From: Paracentrotus lividus
Lineage: Eukaryota; Echinodermata; Echinoidea; Camarodonta; Echinidae
NCBI GenBank assembly: GCA_940671915.1
Contig: CALNVZ010003434.1
Location: 11,852,714-11,916,713, forward strand
Direction: 5' to 3'
DNA: 64,000 nucleotides
In this document: positions 57,213 through 64,000 of the stretch, one piece after another
How the letters are laid out: each line of letters begins with the position of its first letter
How positions within the stretch are numbered: the first letter of the stretch is position 1
Translations under genes and position numbers: made by a program
The notes under the pieces: model-generated
What the model was told of the DNA's origin: nothing
Databases searched by the model: none
Seen by the model: only the letters and a program-made list of their open reading frames with translations

Positions 57213-58239
57213 TTCTGTTCTTGTAAAATCCTATTAGATCTATTTCAGTTTGTTGGGTGGGGGGGGGGGGTAACTGTGTAAAAACAGAAAAATAAACAAA
57301 TTGGTAAAAGAGAATACATGTATGTGTTCAAGAAAGGTCTTACTACAAGTTGACCTGAGCCTACTTGATAGGTTGGCGGTAGGCCTATTTAATAAGCAAG
57401 CTTGAAAGGTACACTAGGATCACTCATAATACGATGTCAATACTAAACCTCGTGGTCCAAACTGCCATATTTTGGGGAAAACCTTGTCAATGTTGTTTTA
57501 TCTAAGGTTTTTCTCCTTTTTGCAATAACTTTCAGCTCCAAACTTAAGTAGTAGCATATGTCTATGTCATTATAAGACACAGTGAATAGGTTTTGGATAA
57601 ATTTCAAATCAAAATGATGAAAAAAAAATTAAAACATCACTTATTTTTTTGCCCTTCCCCGCCCAAAAACGTGCCCCAGAAATATTCAGAAAGGGGACTT
57701 TAAAAAATAATTTTTCATCCACGAAGAAAGAAAGAAAACTCAAAACATCAGGGATAGGTCTAGTGAAATGAACATCCAAACACTCAGTTATTGAAGAAAG
57801 ACAAGTGAAAATGTTATTTTGAAAAGTGAAAAATTAAGTGTTTTCTGTAAGTTTTCTTACTGAGTCTTGTCATTAGTCCCAGATGGTTCAGTTGCTTGTG
57901 TAAATAGGATGGGGGTTGGGTGTCTATACACTTGACAAGAATGAAGCCTGTTGTTTTTTTCTGTTTTGTAGACCCCTAGATCTATATGTTGAGTACTTCT
58001 TATCAGCATCAATATTTGTTCTATACAATATTTTCTAGCATTTTGTGCTAAAGAAATATACAAAGACATCGCTTGTAAACCCTTTTACATGGTTGGTTAA
58101 AATTGAGTGTCCGGACATCCAATCCGTGCGGACACACAATAAAGTGGGTAGGCCTATAGGCCTAGGCCTCGAGGTTCACACCGATTCGCAAATCAGTGCA
58201 AAAAAAGTTCAGAACCATCTGTTGGGCTCAGCTGAAAGT

Positions 58240-58358
58240 CACTGGCGTAAATCCAGAAAGAATGCTATTCTTCACTTCAGGGGTGATATATTACATAATA
58301 ATACAAAGCGTCATTCCCCTCCCTACCCCTCCCTGGCGCGAATGGATTTACGCCAGTG
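58240..58358. mobile_element. 119-bp MITE with 8-bp target duplication
   Basis: CACTGGCGTAAATCC at the left, GGATTTACGCCAGTG at the right, flanked by CTGAAAGT on both sides (58232-58239, 58359-58366). An 8-bp duplication points to hAT-type mobilisation. Confidence 0.85.
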
Positions 58359-58579
58359 CTGAAAGTGGATGCATGAGCCATTGATGATCGATGCAGGCCA
58401 GGCTCTCAAGGAAATCTCACCAGAATATTGAGAAAAATATACCAACCTAAAAAAATTGTAATTCTAAGATTTTTGTTTAAAAATATAATTCAATCATTAC
58501 ACACCTTTCCAAATCAAGTCTAAGTCTCACACTCACAGAATATCACAATGTGAGGGCACGCGTGGAGTGGAGCCGTTAT

Positions 58580-58790
58580 GAACTTACCGAGACTAGCATA
58601 GACGGGACTACGTACGAAACATCAACACAGTCGTACTCAAAAGATTGAGCAAATGAACGATATGAATAAAACATGGAAAATTCACTTACCGAATTGTTTC
58701 CAATATTCTTCTCCTTATTTCCTTTCCTTGAGCACTGCTCCCTTATGTCCTCAAAGTAGTAACTGTTAGTATTCAACCGCTATATCGTAC
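58580..58790 (-). other. Candidate 5' UTR exon with two donors upstream of ZSWIM7
   Basis: Two strong minus-strand donors lie close together: AATTCG|GTAAGT (exon end 58690) and GTCTCG|GTAAGT (58588). No long frame. Their position upstream of the exon 1 acceptor suggests alternative ends of a noncoding first exon. Confidence 0.35.
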
Positions 58791-59116
58791 ATCTTTGCCA
58801 CCGATTCCACTGACCAAGAGAAGCAAGTAATTCAATGGCGGGATAAATGTGCGCCCTTTTTGTCGAAGGTTTGCATTTCGATCGATGTCTGTCACGAGTC
58901 GAATGTGAATGGCAAAGTTAGTTGTTACCTCTTTGTTTGTTTAATCGTTGTTAGGATGATTAGCTTTTTGATTCACTCGCAATAGAATGAAAAAAATAAA
59001 TAACTAAATAAAAAATAGTAGGCCTAGTAATAATAAAATAATAATATAATATTAAAAGTTTTTGTTTTATTGTTTTTAAGCTATATATGAAGGTAGGATT
59101 TCTAATTTTTTTAAAG

Positions 59117-59240
59117 TGAATGGGGTGGGTCACAGTGGGGGGGGTGGGGGCTGAACAAGGCTAAAAATCGTGAAGGTATAGTAACTTTTGTGTTTTGTAC
59201 ATGTTTATGCTGAGAAAAGTTGGCTGAACCCCCTCCCGCC
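59117..59240. repeat. GGGGGGCTGAAC repeat, second copy
   Basis: GGGGGGGTGGGGGCTGAACA, AGGCTAAAAATCGTG, TTTTGTACATG and CTGAACCCCCTCC follow the order of the copy at 11101-11262. Confidence 0.5.
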
Positions 59241-60034
59241 CTCATTATAAATACTAAAGTTATAATGATCTTTTTTTTTTTGCTTTTAGTTTTTTTCATT
59301 TTCATGTTTTGTTTGTTTATTTTTTTTTTGTTTTTTGTTTGTTTTGTTTTATTTTTTTTATTTATTTATTTATTATTTATTTTTTATTTTTTTATTTTTA
59401 ATTTATTTATTTTATTTATTTATATTTTTTTTTTTGGGGGGGGGGAGGCGAATAGTCCAATTCTATCCAAGATTTACTGGGCAATGTAGGCCTAATTTCC
59501 TCGCCCCATTTTCCCCGCCCACAATGAATGGCTTGATGTAGGCCTATGTACTTTGTTAAAAGAAATAAATATAAAACAGAGACAAAGACAGATGTATTTC
59601 AATTCAAAGTTTAATTTATATTTTCAAACACATGAAGAATATCGATTATAGGAATTTAAAGTAAAGACAAAGTAACAAGACATAGCTCCGGCCCATTACC
59701 AAATATCTCGTCCCCCAACCCCATCCCTCCATCACCCTAAAAAAAAGTCTAAGCAAAAAAAAAAAAAAAAAAGGCTAGCTGCGGCGCGTACAATAATATC
59801 TCGTCAGCCCCCCTCTCCACCCTAGAAGAAAAAAAAGGGAAAAAAAAAAAAAAAAAAAAAGCTAAGCTCTCCCGGCATGACAAAATATCTCGTCCAGCCC
59901 CCCCCCCCCAAAAAAAAAGGTCTAAGGAAAAAAAGGGGGAGATTGATGGAGGCCGATTTAGGCACTCAATCATCACCTATGAGGGATACACGATGACTTT
60001 GATGTGTGCGGGGGCGGGGAAAAAAAAATCCTCT

Positions 60035-60037
<3 letters not shown>

Positions 60038-60085
<48 letters not shown>
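60038..60085. repeat. Poly-T run
   Basis: 48 consecutive T. Such a run may reflect a retroposed poly(A) or assembly slippage. Confidence 0.95.
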
Positions 60086-60089
<4 letters not shown>

Positions 60090-60149
60090 CTCAAGTGTGG
60101 AAGGTAGGTTAACATTTGCTTATTTACGCGATGTTACATAACAAACCTC

Positions 60150-60257
60150 TCGCATAATCGTGTATCGTACGCACATCTGCTATCTCATTTCTTTTTTTTC
60201 TCAAAGCGACCATACGAAATCGAGTGGCAGAAAAATCGGGAAGACTGCTGAAAATCG
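60150..60257 (+). other. Candidate 5' UTR exon of the right-hand gene
   Basis: Donor AATCG|GTGAGT at 60257, plus strand, in locally less AT-rich DNA; a candidate acceptor ACTCCAG lies at 60843, just before the coding start. The left limit is arbitrary. Confidence 0.3.
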
Positions 60258-60882
60258 GTGAGTTTTTGCTCTCATTTCACTTTTTAGTTCAGTTAAGCAT
60301 TGTCGGTAGATTAGTTAGTGATTTTAAAATATTTAAGTGCAATTGATCCAAATTAAAAGTTATAATCGGGATTGAAAGTGTAAATTTAGGTTGAAATTAT
60401 TTTTGTAACCACGCCAGAGTCACGTAGAGTCAGAGGCACGAGTTTGATATATCAAACGAGTGTAGTGCATGAGTGTGTGAGGGCATGCCACACTGAGTAT
60501 ACAGTGGATGAGTGGTTTCCAGCAGCAAACAGAAAAGTCATAAGTTTGTTCCCTACTCAGTCTTACAGTTACTCAAAAGATCTGCCGCCCTAACGAATCA
60601 GAATCAGATAATGGCACAAATCATGTCAGGCTTGGAGAATCTCATTTTGGTGTTAATAATTAAGCTGCGAAGAAAACCGAAGCTCGAGATGATGATTCGT
60701 GTCTGAAGACTGCAGTTCAGTGCATGCACCGACCGGGCAATTACAATTCCACTGATTGAATGAATCTACGAATGTATTAAGGTTGTATTCGGTCACGTTT
60801 GTATTCATAAAGCGTTGCGTCCAAACAATAACAAAAAACTCCAGTGACCGGGAAAGCCTTCCGTGAGACGAACAGCGAAGAG

Positions 60883-61020
60883 ATGGCAGGGACATCAAAA
60901 AATGTCAAAGGATTCTTCGTTTGTGGTTGTTTTTTCACACACAACATATTTCTGAAGAAATATAAGCAGCATGTCACTTATTTTGACGACGACAACATTT
61001 TCAAGAGTACATGGTATGAG
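60883..61020 (+). CDS. Unrecognised gene exon 1
   Basis: 46 codons from ATG; donor TATGAG|GTAAGA. Begins MAGTSKNVKGFFVCGCFF. Confidence 0.7.
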
Positions 61021-63064
61021 GTAAGAAGATTTTTCTCAAATTTCGGGTGCTGCATATCGCCGATTAATATAGGCAGAGCCAGCCCAGGCCGCCGGGTCCG
61101 CCCCGGCGTCCCTTTAAGGCGGGCTCACACTATGCGACTTGCTGCGGTGCGATTTTTTAAACAAATGGTAGATTGCATAATTAATGCGACATTTGAAACA
61201 TGAAAAGTTCTCTTATGAGATGTAAAAATTGTAAAGGAACAATTTAATCAAAATTTTGTTCCAATGAGAGTCTTTAATTAGGAGTAAAGGTCAATTTTCC
61301 TTAAAAATCGCAAGACCCCAGTGACGTCACTGCGATTTGGAAATAATTAGATTTTATACATAGAAGGGGGTTCCCAATCGCCTTGAAATTCGATTTTGAT
61401 GTTCATAGGAATACCCACAACTTTTTACATTATAAATTTCCTTGTTTAAATGTTTGTATCAAATAATATTAAAGTTTTCCTGAAAAATCGCACCGCAGCA
61501 AGTCGCATAGTGTGAGCCCGCCTTTAGCCGAGCGGTGCGGTAGGCTACCGCAGGACATGATCACCGGCAAATTAGGTTGGATCAAGTGTGGATCAAGATT
61601 ATTAATAAGTTTTTGTTGATGTTTCCAACATCATGATATTTTTTTTTAATCTGCATGTCAAAAAATAAAGAAACTTGCAAAGCAATAATTGAATAAATCC
61701 TCTCAAAACACTGCTACTGGAGGAAGGAATTTAGAAATTCAAAAGATTGATCAGTTATTATATGATGTTCAGTTCACCTTTCACTGGGTATGATGTTATA
61801 AAACTTAGCAAGATAAGACTGTCATTGAAAGTGTATATGTTAAGAAATACAGCAGAATATGTGGGGAGATCAAGGCTTACATCTAAATTTGATTTTCAAC
61901 AATTCTGTTATTTTTAAGCGATGCTGATCGAGGCAGAATTAGTGGAGAGCATTTTTGATTATTTTTTTTTAGGGGGGGAGGGCTGAACATAATGAAAAGC
62001 TATCATTTTTAAATGAAATTTAAATCATGCTGAATACTATAGTAAATCGTGACAAATCCCAGCTGAGAATAGAAATTAATAAATTAATTCACTTTTGTTT
62101 TGTCTTCTATCTTTGCAGATTCTGAAGAGGAAAGGTTGCAACAATGAAGAGGAATTTGATGCAGCATTGAGTCAGGTATAGGACTGTACACATACATACA
62201 CTACACAGTGAGCGATCTATGCAGAAATGACAAGAACAAAATCTTTTTCTAGCCGTTTTGTGTACAAATTCTTCTGAAAAAACATTTTACAACAAAATAT
62301 TTGTTTTCTAGCCAAAAGGGGTACAAAACGGAGATAAAAGATGGATAAAAGGAGACTTTTTGGCTCCAAAATGGCGAGTCTATTCAACCCGGCAGACTTC
62401 TCCAAAAAGAGCAAGAAAGGAGAAAACAGCTCAAAAATGGCAAGGGGCAGAAGAGGGCTTGCTCGTTGTGCTACCTGTAATACATCATTGTTTATAATAT
62501 ATCATTTCTTTCCTTGCATATATTGAAGAAAATTTTATCTGGTATAAACCTTGCATATCAATGGTGCATCCTATAGGTCACATATCTGCATGAGAGCTAG
62601 GGCTTGGTAAAAAGTCAATATTTTGTTATTTTGCTAAGCTTGCAAAAGTTTCTGAGAAGGTAGCTCAATTTAGGGGTTTCCATATTCATATATTTATACT
62701 TGTGATTGGCAGACAAATATTCCCACAAGAAAAAAAACTTTTTTTTGGTCTCCCTTACTCCTTCAATTTATTGGTTGGTCTACAATATTGGAGCACCACC
62801 ATATAATTAGAAATTTTGGCAATACATTTACAAAAGGCCACTGTATATTTATTGTTGCGGCAGAGTACTTAGTTGCTTCCTTAGCATTCAAATAAAATGA
62901 AGATCAATCATCATAATTAGCTTTGTTATTAATTGATTATTGCTCTGTTCTAGGTCAAAGCTGAAGTAGAGAGGAGAAAGCATCGTGGTGTCCAGCTACT
63001 AGAAAGGAAAGAGAAAATCTCAAAAGGATACAAGCCTCTGCATCCACAGCTCTACAGTCTACAG
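60883..63064 (+). CDS. Unrecognised gene, first three coding exons (continues past window)
   Basis: Exons 60883-61020, 62119-62175 and 62954-63064, all phase 0 and multiples of 3, encode 102 residues and run on beyond the right edge. The ATG has a good start context (GAG-ATG-G). The N-terminus (GFFVCGCFFTHNIFLKKYKQ) is aromatic and cysteine-bearing, followed by an acidic patch (YFDDDN). Exons 2-3 are highly charged and probably helical (EVERRKHRG, ERKEKISKG), ending in PLHPQLYSLQ. No signal peptide or known motif recognised. The head-to-head layout with ZSWIM7 leaves room for shared regulation, but no promoter was identified. Confidence 0.7.
61117..61523. mobile_element. 407-bp Harbinger-like MITE with TTA target duplication
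   Basis: AGGCGGGCTCACACTATGCG then ACTTGCTGCGGTGCGATTTTT at the left, inverse at the right; TTA on both sides (61114-61116, 61524-61526). A 3-bp TTA/TAA duplication is typical of PIF/Harbinger. In intron 1 of the unrecognised gene. Confidence 0.85.
62119..62175 (+). CDS. Unrecognised gene exon 2
   Basis: Acceptor ATCTTTGCAG, donor AGTCAG|GTATAG; 19 codons, ILKRKGCNNEEEFDAALSQ. Confidence 0.72.
62954..63064 (+). CDS. Unrecognised gene exon 3
   Basis: Acceptor TGTTCTAG, donor CTACAG|GTAAGA; 37 codons beginning VKAEVERRKHRGVQLLERKE, then KISKGYKPLHPQLYSLQ. Confidence 0.75.
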
Positions 63065-63182
63065 GTAAGAAGCAGATTCACTGTGCATTATTATTATTAA
63101 GGAGCTTGGCAATAATGAAAGTATACAACATGAAAATAACATTTTACATGAGTATTTGAATAGATGGAAATGAAAACATGCA

Positions 63183-63418
63183 CCCTAATTAGAAGCATAG
63201 CTTGTGGACTGTAGGTCACATACCAAGATAACAAAGTTTCAGAAACAAATTAATCGTGAAACAACTTGAGAACATTAAAGAAAAAAGGAATAACCAATTT
63301 CCCTAATTAGAAGCATAGCTTGTGGACTGTAGGTCACATACCAAGATAACAAAGTTTCAGAAACAAATTAATCGTGAAACAACTTGAGAACATTAAAGAA
63401 AAAAGGAATAACCAATGT
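63183..63418. repeat. 118-bp tandem duplication, identical copies
   Basis: CCCTAATTAGAAGCATAGCT through GGAATAACCAAT occurs at 63183 and 63301 without any difference that I can see, so it is very recent or an assembly duplication. Confidence 0.9.
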
Positions 63419-63838
63419 ATATATCTACATACATACAAGGGATAAAGATGAAAGAGAAGAATATAGAAATTGAGAGGAAAGAGAGAAAAAAGAGTGAAAC
63501 TAGGTCAGAAGACTGGGTAAGAAAAGTAGGAAATTGAGACAATGAAGATAACAATAGAGTGAGACAAGTTAGGAGTAGAGAGAAATGGATTTAAGCAGAA
63601 GCTGTTTATTAAAGAGGAAAGAAATGAAATTTTGAAAAGATTACAGAGATTTCACAACAACATAGCCCATGATGCGGAATCTTCTCTCCCTTATCGCTGC
63701 GCTCTCCTCCTCATTCATGCGCAATGAGGCTGATTTTTCCCAAATCGCAAATTTCCATGTCATTGATGAGAAATCTAAAGCTTTGTATTATCTTTCTGTG
63801 CATAATGATTTTGGAATAGTCAATAACCTGTGAATTAA

Positions 63839-64000
63839 CCCTAAAAGGGCCGGGGGGGGGCCTAATCAGCCCCCCCTCAACATTTCGCGCGGTCACGTCG
63901 CTGAAAAAAAATTTCGCGCTCCGCGCATTTATGACTTTTTTCTCTCACATCTTACGCAACTTTTAAAACTATTTTGAAAAAAATTGAGCGTACGGTTCGG
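63839..64000. mobile_element. Family M element, copy 3 (cut by window edge)
   Basis: CCCTAAAAGGGCC, a G-run, then CCCCCCCTCAACATTTCGCG and AAAATTTCGCGCTCCGCGC match the order of family M copy 1 (CCCTCGACATTTTCCGCG, GAAATTTTTTGATCGCGC). Confidence 0.65.

Larger units (their letters stand above)
57213..60882. other. Region between ZSWIM7 and the next gene (divergent)
   Basis: Contains the hAT-type MITE, the candidate untranslated exons, the GGGGGGCTGAAC repeat (59117-59240), a T-rich tract (59268-59442), A/C-rich tandem pieces (59690-59960) with CAAATATCTCGTC, and a poly-T (60038-60085). No coding exon seen. Confidence 0.5.

Noticed and set aside
59220-59541. Phe/Leu/Tyr-rich plus-strand frames
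   Set aside because: Translation of a T-rich low-complexity tract.
62341-62526. Small basic plus-strand frame (MDKRRLFGSKMASLFNP..)
   Set aside because: Lies inside intron 2 of the unrecognised gene, with no splice fit or homologue that I can name.
1-64000. CRISPR array, bacterial operon or prophage
   Set aside because: Exon/intron structure and repeat content are eukaryotic; the tandem repeats lack the repeat-spacer alternation of CRISPR.

Overview
The window is animal (eukaryotic) genomic DNA: AT-rich, with short exons carrying GT/AG borders, long introns, and very dense miniature inverted-repeat transposons, SINE pieces and microsatellites. The palindrome TAGGCCTA recurs throughout, a habit I associate with echinoderm genomes. 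Together with CUB-ZP and TNFR-like genes this makes a sea urchin or close relative the best guess. That is inference; no species-specific sequence was identified.

Layout. (1) 1-436: minus-strand remnant of a retrotransposon ORF1. (2) 623-2669, plus: the last three exons of a TNFR-like membrane protein, with a frame break in the membrane segment. (3) 2670-8622: intergenic, made largely of fold-back and inverted-repeat elements. (4) 14227-8623, minus: a complete four-exon paralogue of the same TNFR-like gene, convergent with the first. Its first intron (about 4 kb) carries a 2.7-kb inverted-repeat element. (5) 14.3-19.2 kb: AT-rich intergenic DNA with hairpins and a 156-bp tandem array carrying nuclear-receptor DR1-like motifs. 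(6) 43988-19189, minus: a 14-exon gene encoding signal peptide, eight CUB domains, a ZP domain, a furin site and a transmembrane segment (1,361 codons to the first stop). Its introns hold nested transposons. (7) 44-51 kb: intergenic, with microsatellite, minisatellite and inverted-repeat elements. (8) 57212-51012, minus: a ZSWIM7 (SWS1) homologue with 21-nt and 26-nt micro-exons; one exon has been turned into a minisatellite. (9) 60883-63064 and onward, plus: the first three coding exons of an unrecognised gene running off the right edge.

Exon chains were built by hand from splice consensus and checked by reading phase. The CUB-ZP chain and the minus-strand TNFR-like chain both sum to a multiple of three with every junction in phase, which is strong internal support. 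The two TNFR-like genes encode short-tailed receptors ending in PDZ-ligand-like C-termini. The CUB-ZP protein is expected on the cell surface or extracellularly. ZSWIM7 is nuclear and acts in homologous recombination. I see no sign that these genes work together.

Three genes carry one or a few small lesions in otherwise well-kept frames: a 1-nt frameshift in the plus TNFR-like copy, an in-frame TGA in the CUB-ZP tail, and indels in ZSWIM7 exon 3. These may be real, polymorphic, or assembly errors.
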